Shown: positions 1 to 10,000, numbered from the stretch's first letter. The stretch is DNA of 64,000 nt from Betaproteobacteria bacterium (GCA_021373185.1 JAJFTF010000055.1:91033-155032); one strand, 5' to 3'. The notes: a model not told the origin generated them from the sequence alone. Made by a program: numbers and translations.

Positions 1-1933
1 GTGAGGCGACCACAAAAAAATTGACGCGAAACGAGTCCCAGTCTACCTTGCGCAAGTTCGCCACCTTGGCGTTGAACACCGCCCCGCCAACGCCATAGCT
101 CAACTCGTCGCCCAGCTTGATGCCCAGCGTTTTGGCGATACCCTCTTCGACCGATAACCGATCGGCACCCGATCCACCGTCCGCCCACCATTTCCCCGCA
201 ACGAGCTGGTTGCCCTCGGGCAGGCGATTCGCCCATGACAGGTTGAATTCCCGCTCCACCAGCCGCTGCGCGCGCTCATCGGGATAGTCCGTGGCTACCA
301 CCGGCTTGCCATTGACCGCCAGCAACCGACCGCGCACCATCGGATAGAGTTCAGGCGGAACTACATTATGGCTCCGGAAAAAATCGTGCAGCGGCTGCAG
401 TTGATCCGGCTGGATATTGATCAGGAAACGATTCGGCGCATCGGCGGGCAAAGTGGATTGCCAGTTTTGCATCAGGTCGCCGCGCACCACGGTGAGCAAC
501 AGCAACACCAGCATTCCAAGGCTGAAAGCGGTCACCTGCGCCACGCTGTTGCCCGCCCGCCGCGCAATATTGGCCAGCCCGTAACGCCAGGATGCGACCG
601 CCTGCCGACGCATCCCGGACAGCGCACGGATCAACAACAATGCCAACAACGCAGCGGCCATAATGGCCGCGCCCAAGCCTGCCAGCACATAAGCGCCGAG
701 CCTGGCATCGCCGGCTTGCCACACCACCAGACCGGAAATCGCGGCCAGCCCCAGAATAAAACCGAGCAGGCCATAACTCCGGGGCGCGCCAAGCTCACGG
801 CGCAACACGCGCAAAGCCGGCACATCTTTCAACTGCTGCAAAAACGGCAAAGAGAAACCCAGCAGCGTCACCATGCCGGTCAGAACCCCTTGAACCACCG
901 GCAGCAGCGACGGCAGCGGCAGTTCGGTCGAAAGCAGGCTGCCCAAACGTTGCGCCAGCACCATCTGCCCTGCATAGCCGAGCAAACAGCCAACCAGGCT
1001 GGCGGCCAGGCCGAGCAGAAGAAACTGATACAGGTAAAGACGGGAAATCAATTGCTGCCGTGCACCCAGACAGCGCAACACCGCGCAGTTATCGAGATGA
1101 CGCGCCATGAACCGGCGCGTCGCCATCACTACCGTCACTGCCGCTAGGACAATGCTGACCAATGCAGCCAGACCAAGGAAACGTTCCGCCCGCGCCAGCG
1201 CGGCGCGGATTTCCGGGCGGGCGTCCGCAACGCTTTCGAGGCGCTCGCCGCGCTTCAGCCGTGGCGCAGCCCACAGGCGGAAGGACTCGACGCTATCGGC
1301 ACCCCCCGCCACCAACAGTCGGTAGGAAGCGCGACTGCCCTCCTGGATCAGCCCGGTCGCGGGAATATCTTCGAGGTTCATCAGCAGACGCGGTGCGATG
1401 TTGAACATCATGCCAACCCGATCCGGCTCACGGGTCAAGATGGCGGATACCGTCAAACGGCTATTCCCGATCGCCATCACCGCGCCCGGTTTGGCATTGA
1501 TCTGCCGGAACAGACGTTCATCCAGCCATGCCGTGCCCGATGCAGGATATGCGCCAATGGCGTGATTCGAAGGCACCGCCCGCAATTCTCCGCGCAGCGG
1601 ATAGTTGCGGCTTACCGCCTTGATCTCCGCCAATTGGGCTAGTTCGCCATAGCGCATCATGCTGGGAAAACTCAACGTTTGCGCCGTTTTCAGGCCGCGC
1701 CGCAAGGCCTCGCGTTCGATATCAGCATCCAGCGGGTGATCGGAGACGACCACCAGATCCGCGCCGAGCAAGGTATTCGCCTGCTGCTTCAACGCCCGCC
1801 CTACCCGGTCGGTAAAGAAACCAACTGATGTCACGCTTGCCACCGCAATCACCAAGGCGGCGGCCAGTACACGCATCTCGCCGCCGCGCCACTCGCGGCG
1901 CAACATACGCAGGGCAAGGGCAAAGCTGTTCAT
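1..1933 (-). CDS. ybbP: FtsX-like ABC transporter permease, YbbP type (C-terminus cut by window edge)
   Basis: A single minus-strand frame runs open from an ATG at 1933 to the window edge, so about 644 residues are present and the C-terminus is missing (E. coli YbbP is about 800 aa). Translation begins MNSFALALRMLRREWR, with a first membrane helix right after this amphipathic start. A periplasmic MacB-like stretch follows, then three closely spaced helices around residues 260-400 and a second periplasmic region, which is the FtsX-permease plan. It lies 138 bp downstream of the ATPase gene ybbA in the same direction, and tesA diverges from that gene, as in the E. coli ybbP-ybbA/tesA locus. The family is thought to export lipid-like or hydrophobic substrates; the substrate here is unknown. 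The frame was assembled by reading the reverse complement directly. Confidence 0.85.
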   Translation of the reverse strand, partial: MNSFALALRMLRREWRGGEMRVLAAALVIAVASVTSVGFFTDRVGRALKQQANTLLGADLVVVSDHPLDADIEREALRRGLKTAQTLSFPSMMRYGELAQLAEIKAVSRNYPLRGELRAVPSNHAIGAYPASGTAWLDERLFRQINAKPGAVMAIGNSRLTVSAILTREPDRVGMMFNIAPRLLMNLEDIPATGLIQEGSRASYRLLVAGGADSVESFRLWAAPRLKRGERLESVADARPEIRAALARAERFLGLAALVSIVLAAVTVVMATRRFMARHLDNCAVLRCLGARQQLISRLYLYQFLLLGLAASLVGCLLGYAGQMVLAQRLGSLLSTELPLPSLLPVVQGVLTGMVTLLGFSLPFLQQLKDVPALRVLRRELGAPRSYGLLGFILGLAAISGLVVWQAGDARLGAYVLAGLGAAIMAAALLALLLIRALSGMRRQAVASWRYGLANIARRAGNSVAQVTAFSLGMLVLLLLTVVRGDLMQNWQSTLPADAPNRFLINIQPDQLQPLHDFFRSHNVVPPELYPMVRGRLLAVNGKPVVATDYPDERAQRLVEREFNLSWANRLPEGNQLVAGKWWADGGSGADRLSVEEGIAKTLGIKLGDELSYGVGGAVFNAKVANLRKVDWDSFRVNFFVVAS

Positions 1934-1948
1934 TTCAAAACTCAATTG

Positions 1949-2076
1949 AACCGCAAAATCGCAAAGGCGCAGAGGAAGGGCAAGTATCTATCAAGATCAA
2001 TCGGCTCATCAGTTGGAGGGACATTTAAACGCTCTCATAGCTTTTTTCTTTGCGCCTCCGCGACCTTGCGGTTAAT
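1949..2076. repeat. Imperfect long inverted repeat between ybbA and ybbP
   Basis: The left arm (1949-1980, beginning AACCGCAAAATCGCAAAGGC) and the reverse complement of the right arm (2041-2076, beginning AACCGCAAGGTCGCGGAGGC) match at most positions over about 30 bp, separated by about 60 bp. The right arm includes the stop codon of ybbA at 2072-2074. This would form a long imperfect hairpin in the ybbA-ybbP transcript. The arms resemble the CGCAGAG-type dispersed palindromes known from many environmental bacteria. No coding potential is seen. Confidence 0.6.
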
Positions 2077-2758
2077 TACCGACCAGCACGCCATTTTCAA
2101 GATGCAGGCGCCGCTGACAGCGCTGCGCCAACTGGTCGTCATGGGTGACCAGAATCAGCGTGGTGCTGCTTTCCTCGTTCAGCCGGAACAGCAGGTCGAT
2201 GATGCGCGCACCGGTCACGCTGTCGAGGTTGCCGGTCGGCTCATCGGCCAGCAACAATCGGGGTTTTGCGGCAAAAGCGCGGGCAATCGCCACGCGCTGC
2301 TGCTCGCCGCCAGATAGTTGGCGCGGGTAATGGGAAAGCCGTTGTGTCAGCCCCACCCGCTCCAATTCGGCAGCCGCTTCGTCACGGGCATGGGTGGCGC
2401 CTGCCAGTTCCAGCGGCAACATCACGTTTTCCAGCGCGGTCAACGCCGGCAACAGTTGGAAGGACTGGAACACGAAGCCGACGAGCCGGCCACGCAGGGC
2501 TGCCCGGCCATCTTCATCCAGCGCAAACAGATCGATGCCATCGAGAAAAACCTTGCCGCCGCTTGGCACATCCAGGCCGGCCAGCAGGCCCAGCAAGGTG
2601 GATTTTCCTGAACCCGATGCACCCACCACCGCGACCGATTCTCCCGGCAATGCCGAGAACTCAAGCCGGTCGAGGATCAGCAGGGGCGCGCCCTCACTGG
2701 TCACTTGCTTGGTCAGCGCGACTGCCTGCACAATAGGCTGAGAAGAAGGAATATTCAT
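2072..2758 (-). CDS. ybbA: ABC transporter ATP-binding protein, YbbA/LolD-like
   Basis: This 228-aa ATPase carries Walker A GASGSGKS (residues 46-53), signature LSGGEQQR (148-155) and Walker B LLLADEPTG (168-176), with the Q-loop at FVFQSFQLLP. This is the MacB/LolD/YbbA type of ATPase that pairs with FtsX-like permeases, and such a permease follows immediately downstream. The start ATG (2758-2756) overlaps the tesA start ATG (2757-2759) by two bases on the opposite strand, so the promoter of each gene must lie inside the other gene. The stop codon falls in the edge of a long inverted repeat. Assignment to YbbA rather than LolD rests on the tesA neighbourhood. Confidence 0.9.
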   Translation of the reverse strand: MNIPSSQPIVQAVALTKQVTSEGAPLLILDRLEFSALPGESVAVVGASGSGKSTLLGLLAGLDVPSGGKVFLDGIDLFALDEDGRAALRGRLVGFVFQSFQLLPALTALENVMLPLELAGATHARDEAAAELERVGLTQRLSHYPRQLSGGEQQRVAIARAFAAKPRLLLADEPTGNLDSVTGARIIDLLFRLNEESSTTLILVTHDDQLAQRCQRRLHLENGVLVGN

Positions 2759-3368
2759 GCGTAAATTATTGCTTGTCCTGGTTTTGCTATTTTCCTGCGC
2801 CGCGCACGCCGCGCCGGTGATCCTGGTATTCGGCGACAGCCTTTCCGCAGCCTATGGCATTGCCGCCGACAAGGGCTGGGTCGCCCTGCTCGATCGGCAA
2901 CTCCAACAGCGACATCCAGGCTACCGGGTAATCAACGCCAGCATCAGCGGCGAAACCACCAGCGGCGGTCGCTACCGCATCAAACAGGCGCTGGACGAAC
3001 ATCAGCCTTCGGTGGTGATTCTGGAACTGGGCGCAAACGATGGCCTGCGCGGACTGCCGCTTGCCGCCGCAAGCGCCAACCTGGACGTCATCATCACGGC
3101 CTGCCGCAGCCGCAAGGTTGGCGTGCTGCTAGTCGGAATGCGCCTTCCCCCCAACTATGGCCCGGCATATGCCAGCGAGTTCGGGACTATGTACAAACAA
3201 CTCGCGCAGCGCCATAAAATACCGCTGCTGCCGTTTCTGCTGGAAGATTTTGCCGATAAGCCCGAACTGTTTCAGTCAGACGGGCTCCACCCTGCCGCAG
3301 ACGCGCAGCCGCTAATTATGGAACGGGTCTGGGCACGCCTGCAGCCGCTGCTGGCAGGGTCACGATAA
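2757..3368 (+). CDS. tesA: Arylesterase / acyl-CoA thioesterase I / lysophospholipase L1
   Basis: This is a 203-aa SGNH/GDSL hydrolase with a Sec signal peptide (about residues 1-18, MRKLLLVLVLLFSCAAHA), so it should act in the periplasm. The four blocks are present: GDSL with nucleophile Ser28, the block II Gly in SGETTSGG, GANDG with Asn94, and DGLH giving Asp175 and His178. Length matches E. coli TesA (208 aa). The family hydrolyses fatty acyl thioesters, arylesters and lysophospholipids. A good ribosome binding site (AGAAGGA, 2744-2750) sits inside the divergent ybbA coding region. The last 53 bp overlap the 3' end of the convergent histidine kinase gene. Confidence 0.93.
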   Translation: MRKLLLVLVLLFSCAAHAAPVILVFGDSLSAAYGIAADKGWVALLDRQLQQRHPGYRVINASISGETTSGGRYRIKQALDEHQPSVVILELGANDGLRGLPLAAASANLDVIITACRSRKVGVLLVGMRLPPNYGPAYASEFGTMYKQLAQRHKIPLLPFLLEDFADKPELFQSDGLHPAADAQPLIMERVWARLQPLLAGSR

Positions 3369-4137
3369 ACGCCGCCCCACCCAAGCGGCTTGCCTCGGCC
3401 CGCACATCGCCCTGAAGTAGCTTGGCAAAAGCCTTGACCAGAGATAGGCCAAGCCCCGCTCCACCGGAAGGCGTCCGACTGGGGTCGAGCCGGGTAAAGC
3501 GCTCAAAAATTCTGTCGCGCATCTCCGCCGGAATGCCCGGCCCGTCATCCTCTACCGTCACCACCACCTCGCCGCCCTTGGCCGTGGCCGACAGCACCAC
3601 CAGTCCATCTGCGGGAACATACTTGAGCGCGTTGTCCAACAGGTTGCTGAAAATTCGCGCCAGCAACTGACGATCGGCTTCCACCATGATCTGCAGGGCG
3701 ATCCGCCCCTGTAGCCGGAGTTGCCGCTCCTCGGCGGACGGCCCATAGAGTTCGAGGATTTCTTCAAGCAGCAGCGACAGGTTCACCGCCATCTTTTTCA
3801 CCGGCATACCGCCGGCCTCGGCTTGGCCGAGAGTCAGCAAAGCGCTGATGATGCTCTGCATGCCCTGAATCTCGGTCAACACCCGCTCCAGGGTGGCGCG
3901 ATGCGCTTCGCTATCTTCGTTGCGCAACGTCGTCTCGACATCGGCATGCAAACGGGTCAGCGGCGTCCTCAAGTCATGCGCGATGTTGTCGCCGGTCTGG
4001 CGGGAACTCTGGGTAACGGCAACCAGACGACTGCGCAGCGATTCCAGACTGCGCTGGCGACGTCGGGCCAGCCAGAATCCAATCGCCGCACCAGCCACAC
4101 CAAGCAGCAATGCCGCCATAATCCAGATGCCCGGCAT
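3316..4137 (-). CDS. Sensor histidine kinase lacking a periplasmic sensor domain
   Basis: This 273-aa protein starts at ATG 4137, which shares one base with the TGA of the upstream response regulator (TGATG), indicating translational coupling. One transmembrane helix (residues about 5-23) is followed directly by the dimerisation domain with phospho-acceptor His54 (AHDLRTPL). The ATPase domain has an N-box (Asn165, Asn169), DDGPGIP (G1), an F-box and GGAGLGLSLV (G2). There is neither a second membrane helix nor a periplasmic loop nor HAMP, so sensing must occur in the membrane or via a partner. A longer reading that starts upstream runs into the regulator gene and is not credible. The 3' end overlaps tesA by 53 bp on the opposite strand. 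Confidence 0.85.
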   Translation of the reverse strand: MPGIWIMAALLLGVAGAAIGFWLARRRQRSLESLRSRLVAVTQSSRQTGDNIAHDLRTPLTRLHADVETTLRNEDSEAHRATLERVLTEIQGMQSIISALLTLGQAEAGGMPVKKMAVNLSLLLEEILELYGPSAEERQLRLQGRIALQIMVEADRQLLARIFSNLLDNALKYVPADGLVVLSATAKGGEVVVTVEDDGPGIPAEMRDRIFERFTRLDPSRTPSGGAGLGLSLVKAFAKLLQGDVRAEASRLGGAAFIVTLPAAAAGVPRPVP

Positions 4138-4820
4138 CAGGCTTCCACGCGCAGAACGTAACCGCTGCCTCGCACGGTGTGCAGCAAGGGCGGCGAAAAA
4201 TTCTTGTCGATTTTCTGGCGCAAGCGGCTGATATGCACGTCCACCACATTGGTCTGCGGGTCGAAGAAATATTCCCACACGATCTCCAGCAGCATGGTGC
4301 GCGTCACCACCTGCCCGGCATGGCGCATCAGGCATTCCAGTAAGCTGAATTCGCGCGGTTGCAGATCGATTTTCTGGCCTGCACGAGTGACAGTGCGACT
4401 AAGCAAGTCTATTTTCAAATCGGCAAATTCCAGCAAGGTATCCGGGCCGCCGCCGGAACTGCGCGAGCGCCGCAACAACGCCTCGACGCGCGCCAGCAAT
4501 TCGGCGAAAGCATAGGGTTTGACCATGTAATCGTCGCCACCGGCGCGCAAACCTTCCACCCGGTCATCTACCTTGCCGAGCGCGCTCAAAATCAGGGCAG
4601 GGGTGCCTTTACCCTCGTCACGCAGCGCCTTCAGCACAGACAAACCATCGCGCACGGGCAACATGATATCGATCACCCACAGGCTGTGGCCACCGGCTCG
4701 CGCCTGCTTCAAGCCTTGCTCGCCGTCATGGGCCAGATCGACGGCGTAGCCGGACTCTTCCAGCCCACGCTTGAGCAAATTCGCCGCCGCAACGTCATCT
4801 TCAATAATCAGCAACTTCAT
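4137..4820 (-). CDS. OmpR/PhoB-family response regulator
   Basis: This 227-aa regulator has an N-terminal receiver with the acidic pocket (IIEDD), phospho-acceptor Asp51 (VIDIMLP) and conserved Lys101 (MVKPYAF), and a C-terminal winged-helix DNA-binding domain from about residue 130. The ATG at 4820 is preferred over an in-frame TTG one codon upstream because GGTGA lies at good spacing. It is first in a two-gene operon and its stop codon overlaps the kinase start. The target genes are unknown; adjacent tesA and the ABC genes are candidates by position only. Confidence 0.9.
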   Translation of the reverse strand: MKLLIIEDDVAAANLLKRGLEESGYAVDLAHDGEQGLKQARAGGHSLWVIDIMLPVRDGLSVLKALRDEGKGTPALILSALGKVDDRVEGLRAGGDDYMVKPYAFAELLARVEALLRRSRSSGGGPDTLLEFADLKIDLLSRTVTRAGQKIDLQPREFSLLECLMRHAGQVVTRTMLLEIVWEYFFDPQTNVVDVHISRLRQKIDKNFSPPLLHTVRGSGYVLRVEA

Positions 4821-4847
4821 CAAAAATCACCCAGAACCGATTTCAAG

Positions 4848-5885
4848 TTATTTGACAACGACCAGCGGCTCACCGGCATGCAAGCTACCGATCATGCTTG
4901 CAAAGCTAAAGCCCTGCTGGTTGAAAATTTCCAGTACGCTCTCTACGTCCTCTTGAGCACACGCCACCAACAGGCCACCGCTGGTCTGCGGATCGCACAG
5001 CAGGTTTTTCTGCCAGTCCTGCATCGCTGCTGGCAAGGCCACTTTGTGCCCATAACTTGCCCAGTTGCGCGCTGCCGCGCCGGGCGCATGGCCCTGCTTC
5101 GCCAGTTCTTCCGCAACCGGCAATAACGGCAAGCTATCGAATTCGATTTGCGCCGAAAGTTTCGAGCCGCTGCAAGTTTCCAGCAGGTGACCGAGAAGTC
5201 CGAATCCGGTCACGTCGGTCAGGGCATGCACCCCCGGCATATTCGCCAGTGCCGAGCCGGGCGTGTTGAGCTGGGTAGTGCTGGCCACCATCTGGCGGTA
5301 GCCTTCCTCGGACAGCAAACCTTTTTTCAACGCCGCGCTCATCACGCCGATGCCCAGCCCCTTGCCAAGAATCAGTGCGTCGCCAGCCTTGGCGCCATCG
5401 TTGCGCTTGACGTGGTCGGGGTGAACGAGACCCAGCACCACCAGTCCGTAAATCGGTTCGACCGAATCAATCGAATGGCCGCCGCCGATCGGGATGCCGG
5501 CTGCCGCACATACCGACTCGCCGCCCTTGAGAATTCCCTGAATCACCTCGACCGGCAACTTGTCGATCGGCATGCCGACAATGGCAAGCGCTAAAATAGG
5601 CTGGGCGCCCATCGCATAAATATCGGAAATGGCATTGGTCGCGGCGATGCGCCCAAAATCGAAAGGGTCATCCACGATCGGCATGAAGAAATCGGTAGTC
5701 GCCACGATGGCTTGGGCTGCGTTCAGACGATACACCGCAGCATCATCGCTGGATTCGATGCCGACCATTAGATCCTTGGGAATAATACGGCCCGGCATGG
5801 TGGAAAGAATTTCGCTCAAAACCGACGGGGAAATCTTGCAGCCGCAGCCTCCGCCATGAGAGAACTCAGTTAACTTGATATTCAT
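4848..5885 (-). CDS. selD: Selenide, water dikinase (selenophosphate synthetase)
   Basis: SelD makes selenophosphate from selenide and ATP. From ATG 5885 the protein is 345 aa (E. coli SelD 347). The glycine-rich N-terminus SHGGGCGCKISP supplies catalytic Cys14 and Lys17, at the positions of E. coli Cys17 and Lys20, so this is a cysteine rather than a selenocysteine form. The ATP-binding Asp residues (SSDDAA, ATTDFF) and GGGHS are present. A TTG at 5906 would add seven residues, but family length favours the ATG. It is divergent from selU with 39 bp between starts. The selenophosphate serves SelU next door; no selenoprotein gene is visible in the window. Confidence 0.94.
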   Translation of the reverse strand: MNIKLTEFSHGGGCGCKISPSVLSEILSTMPGRIIPKDLMVGIESSDDAAVYRLNAAQAIVATTDFFMPIVDDPFDFGRIAATNAISDIYAMGAQPILALAIVGMPIDKLPVEVIQGILKGGESVCAAAGIPIGGGHSIDSVEPIYGLVVLGLVHPDHVKRNDGAKAGDALILGKGLGIGVMSAALKKGLLSEEGYRQMVASTTQLNTPGSALANMPGVHALTDVTGFGLLGHLLETCSGSKLSAQIEFDSLPLLPVAEELAKQGHAPGAAARNWASYGHKVALPAAMQDWQKNLLCDPQTSGGLLVACAQEDVESVLEIFNQQGFSFASMIGSLHAGEPLVVVK

Positions 5886-5887
5886 AC

Positions 5888-5893
5888 TATAAT
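5888..5893 (+). promoter_or_regulatory. Candidate -10 element for selU
   Basis: A perfect TATAAT lies 32 bp before the selU start codon, just upstream of the selD start on the other strand. No convincing -35 box is seen at 16-18 bp spacing. The call rests on the -10 match and on the lack of any other space for a selU promoter. Confidence 0.35.
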
Positions 5894-5924
5894 CGTCCGC
5901 ACTCAATATTTTTTTGACCGCACA

Positions 5925-7010
5925 ATGTTATGCACAAATAGCCATGAACGCGAGCGCCGTATCGTCACAGCCGAGAGCCTTACCCTAGCACAGTTGGCCG
6001 AATTTGACGACATCATCGACGTGCGTTCGCCCTCCGAATTTCGCGAAGATCGTATCCCCGGCGCAACAAATTTTCCGGTTTTGAATGATGAGGAGCGGGC
6101 GCGAGTCGGCACCCTCTACAAACAAACCTCGGCCTTCGACGCCAAGAAAATCGGCGCAGCCCTGGTGGCGCGCAATATCGCCGATCATATAGAAAAATAT
6201 TTTGCCGACAAGCCAAAAAGCTGGCATCCGCTGATTTACTGCTGGCGCGGCGGCAGTCGTAGCGGTGCGATGGCCCACATCCTCAATCAGATCGGCTGGC
6301 GCGCCCAGCAATTGCAGGGCGGCTACAAAGCCTACCGCACTACTGTACTGGCGGCGTTGCAAACGCTACCCGGTCGTTTTCGCTATCGGGTCGTCTGCGG
6401 CCCCACCGGCTCGGGAAAAAGCCGGCTACTGGCCGCCCTCGAAGAAGCGGGCGCGCAGGTGCTGGACCTGGAAGGACTAGCCGCCCATCGCGGCTCCATC
6501 CTCGGCAGCCTGCCCGACGAACCGCAGCCATCGCAAAAAATGTTCGAAAGCCGGTTATGGGCAGCGCTGCAGAAGTTCGACCCGGCACAGCCGGTCTACG
6601 TTGAGGCGGAAAGCAAGAAAATTGGCAACATCCGCGCGCCCGATGCGCTGCTTGAGGAAATGTGGCAGCGCGGGCATTGCGTTCGGATAATGATCGCGCA
6701 CGAGCAGCGCATCGCCCTGCTCAAGGAGGAATACAGCCACTTCCTCGAAAGCCCGGAAGACCTCAATGAGAAACTGCGCCACCTGACCGCGCTCCACAGC
6801 AAGAGCGTGATCGAAAAATGGTGCGAACTCTCCAGCAACCGCGCCTGGGACGAACTGGTCGGGGAACTGCTGGTAAAACACTACGACCCCGCCTATAACC
6901 GATCCACGGCAAAACATTACGCCCAGTTTGGCGAGGCGCTGATCCTCGATCTCGCGGATATCGGCATGGACAGCTTCCGCGAAGCCGCACAAAGGGTGAT
7001 GGGAAAATAA
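5925..7010 (+). CDS. selU: tRNA 2-selenouridine synthase
   Basis: This 361-aa enzyme (YbbB/MnmH) replaces sulfur by selenium in 2-thiouridine at the wobble position of tRNAs for Lys, Glu and Gln, through a geranylated intermediate. The N-terminal rhodanese domain has Cys106 in YCWRGGSRS, the catalytic cysteine (E. coli has CARGGQRS). The C-terminal P-loop domain has GPTGSGKS at about residue 160 and the DLEGLAAHRGS motif typical of the family. Length matches E. coli (364 aa). It is divergent from selD, its selenophosphate supplier, an arrangement that makes a self-contained tRNA selenation unit. Confidence 0.94.
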   Translation: MLCTNSHERERRIVTAESLTLAQLAEFDDIIDVRSPSEFREDRIPGATNFPVLNDEERARVGTLYKQTSAFDAKKIGAALVARNIADHIEKYFADKPKSWHPLIYCWRGGSRSGAMAHILNQIGWRAQQLQGGYKAYRTTVLAALQTLPGRFRYRVVCGPTGSGKSRLLAALEEAGAQVLDLEGLAAHRGSILGSLPDEPQPSQKMFESRLWAALQKFDPAQPVYVEAESKKIGNIRAPDALLEEMWQRGHCVRIMIAHEQRIALLKEEYSHFLESPEDLNEKLRHLTALHSKSVIEKWCELSSNRAWDELVGELLVKHYDPAYNRSTAKHYAQFGEALILDLADIGMDSFREAAQRVMGK

Positions 7011-7037
7011 GTCGGTTCAGAACGGAGAAACCGTGTT

Positions 7038-10000
7038 TCAGACGACAACTTCATCCGTTCGTGTGCGCCCAACCCGCTGCACAAGCAGTTCAAACTCGTC
7101 CAGCGGCATCGGTCGGCCAAAAAGGTAACCCTGGTAAGCAAGACAGCCATGGTTGGCAAGAAACTCCCGCTGCGCTTCGGTCTCCACTCCCTCGGCGATA
7201 ACCGCGAGCCCCAAACTCTGTCCCAAGGCCACAATGGTGCGGGCGATGGCGGCATCATTGGGATCGATGAGCACATCCCGTACAAAGGATCGGTCGATTT
7301 TTAGCTGATCCAAAGGCAAGCGCTTGAGGTAGGAAAGCGAAGAATAGCCAGTACCGAAATCATCCAGAGAGAAACCCACACCGTGGGCTTTCAGCTCCGT
7401 CATCTTGGAGATAATGTCTTCCACATTCTCCAGAAGCAGGCTCTCTGTGAGTTCCAGCTTGAGTTTCTGCGGGTTGGCGCCGGTGCGATCAAGCACTGCC
7501 AGCACTTGATCCACGAAGTCTGGATGACGGAACTGACGGGCGCTGACATTCACTGCCAAGGTAAGGTGAGCCGTCTCTGTCCGGGCTGCCCAAGCCACCA
7601 ACTGTGTACAGGAGGCTTTTAACACCTGGAGACCCAAAGCCAGAATCAGGCCAGACTCTTCGGCGGCGGGGATAAATTCGTCCGGGGAAACCAGGCCGCG
7701 CCGGGGATGCTGCCAGCGTACCAGAGCCTCTGCACCGGTAAACCGCCCGACACCATCTACTTGAGGCTGATAGTAGATTTGGAATTGATCTTTCTGTATC
7801 CCCTGGCGCAGGTCGGCTTCCAGCACGGCACGGGCTGTAACTACAGCCTGCATGCCCGGATCGAAGAAGCACAGGGCGTCTCGGCCCGCCATCTTGGCTT
7901 GATACATGGCAAGATCCGCCTGTTTCAACAGCTCCTCCACGCTTTCCTGATGGCCGCTGAACAAGGTGATACCTATACTCGAAGTACTATGGTGCTCACA
8001 CTCGGCGAGAATATAGGGCTGATTGAGCGTGGCAAGAATTTTCTCGGCCACTGTTTTGGTCAGGGTAGCGGCTTCCTGAGGGTTCTTGCTCAGATTTTCC
8101 AGCAATACCACGAATTCGTCACCGCCCAGGCGGGCCAAGGTGTCGCCTTCACGTATGCAGGCGAGGAGGCGTTGGGCTACCTGCTGGAGCAGCGAATCAC
8201 CCTGATAATGACCGAGGGTGTCGTTGATATCCTTGAAATTGTCCAGGTCGATGAGCAGTAGCGCCCCTTCATACCCGCTGCGTGCGCTGACTGCCAGGGC
8301 CTGTTGCAGCCGATCCAGCAGCAGGCGGCGATTAGGCAAGCGGGTGAGAGAGTCATAGAAAGCAAGATACTGAATCTCTTCCTCCGCCGCCTTGCGCGTG
8401 GTGATGTCGTTCAGCGTAGCGACATAGTGTGTGACGTCTCCGGCACGCCCCTTCACCACAGTGATGGTAAGTGAATCGGGATACACTTCACCGTTCTTGC
8501 GCCGATTCCAGACTTCCCCATGCCATGACCCATCGCGATTGATGCTCTCCCACATCGCGGCATAAAAGGCCGCGTCATGACGCCCGGAACTAAGCAGGCG
8601 GGGCGTCTGCCCTACCGCTTCGTCGGCAGTGTAGCCGGTGATATCGCTGAAGGCCCGATTGACCCGCAGGATCACGTTATCCGCATCGGTGATAATCATG
8701 CCTTCTTGCGCCTCGAAGGCGGTGGCGGCAACGCGAAGATCCGCCTCCGCCTTCTGCGATTTGCGCAAGTAAAGCACGACCGCCGAAGCGGCAACAATCA
8801 GCAGGCTGCCGGCAGCGGCGAGCAAGAGGAAAAGCAAGACCCTTTCGGTGCCGAGGCGCACAAGCGCGTCCAGCGGACGGGGCACGTATATGGTGATGGC
8901 ATCCTCGGGCAAGTTTCTGGAAGCAAGCACTATCGGCGAACTCATGTCCTCGATAAGTACCGCGGAAGGGAAACGCGCGTTCCCCCATGGGGTAATTTCC
9001 AAAGATTCAAGCTCACTCCGTTTGTACTGCAACAGTCTCTTCTCCGCAGACAGTTCCGCGACGGAAGCATTGGGCAGGGCACGGGATTCGAGGCGTTTAT
9101 CCGGCGCAAGGACGATGACGCCGTTGGCGTCGGCGATGAATGCATTAGCCTGATTCGTCCAGTGGGCGAATTTTGCGATGTCCCGTTTGACGACGACGGC
9201 ACCGAGGAAGCGCCCTGTTTCGAAGACAGGATAAGCGTAGAACAGGCCTGGTACATTGGTCGTCCGCCCCACGGCATATTGATGGCCGGGCTGTCCCGCC
9301 TGAACCAGCGGAAAATATGCCCGATCGGCGAAATTCGATCCGACCGGACTTCCGGGCTTGTCGGCGTTACCGGCGGCAATGCAATCGCCCGCCGCATTGA
9401 TGATAAAGATATTGTCGGCCCCGAGATTGGCCGCCGCGATGTGAAGAGAGTTGTTTAGCTCACCGAGTACCCTGTCCTGGGTCCATCGCTGCTTGCGCTC
9501 CTGATAATCCAGGGACGAAGGCACGGCATTCGCACCGAAACGGCGCAATACCCGATGGGTATCCTCATCGCGGGAAACCATAAGCGAAATACCCTTGAGC
9601 AGCGCTATGCTTTCGTCAATGTTGTTGGCGATGTTCTCCGCCTGCTGCCCGGCGAGTTGCAGTTCCTGCCGGTACAAGTTGCCGGCAAGGCGGCTGTAGT
9701 AATAATCCGCACTCAACCAGGCAATACTTACCCAGCCGACGATCAACAACCCGATCAACTTGTAGGATCGTCCAAAAGAAAACAGGTTGGGCTTACCAAC
9801 GTAGGAGGCAACGAGCGTTACGACGACAATCAAGCTGGTCGCGGCCAGTACGATCGAAGCGAGAAATACAGGAGCTATCCCGGAGGTGACGAGGTTGGTA
9901 TCGCCATCACGAATGAAATAGGCGGCCGCCATCGCTGTATAGTGCATGCCGGAGACGGCTAGGCCCATCACCACCGCGCTGGCGACCGTCACTCCCGTAT

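Noticed and set aside
366..1404. Plus-strand open frames of up to 259 aa in the first 1.4 kb.
   Set aside because: They are antisense to the YbbP-type permease, have Gln/Arg/His-rich low-complexity translations typical of shadow frames, and lack ribosome binding sites.
4138..4335. Upstream extension of the histidine kinase frame.
   Set aside because: It overlaps the response regulator gene. The ATG overlapping the regulator's stop gives a normal kinase N-terminus with a membrane helix.
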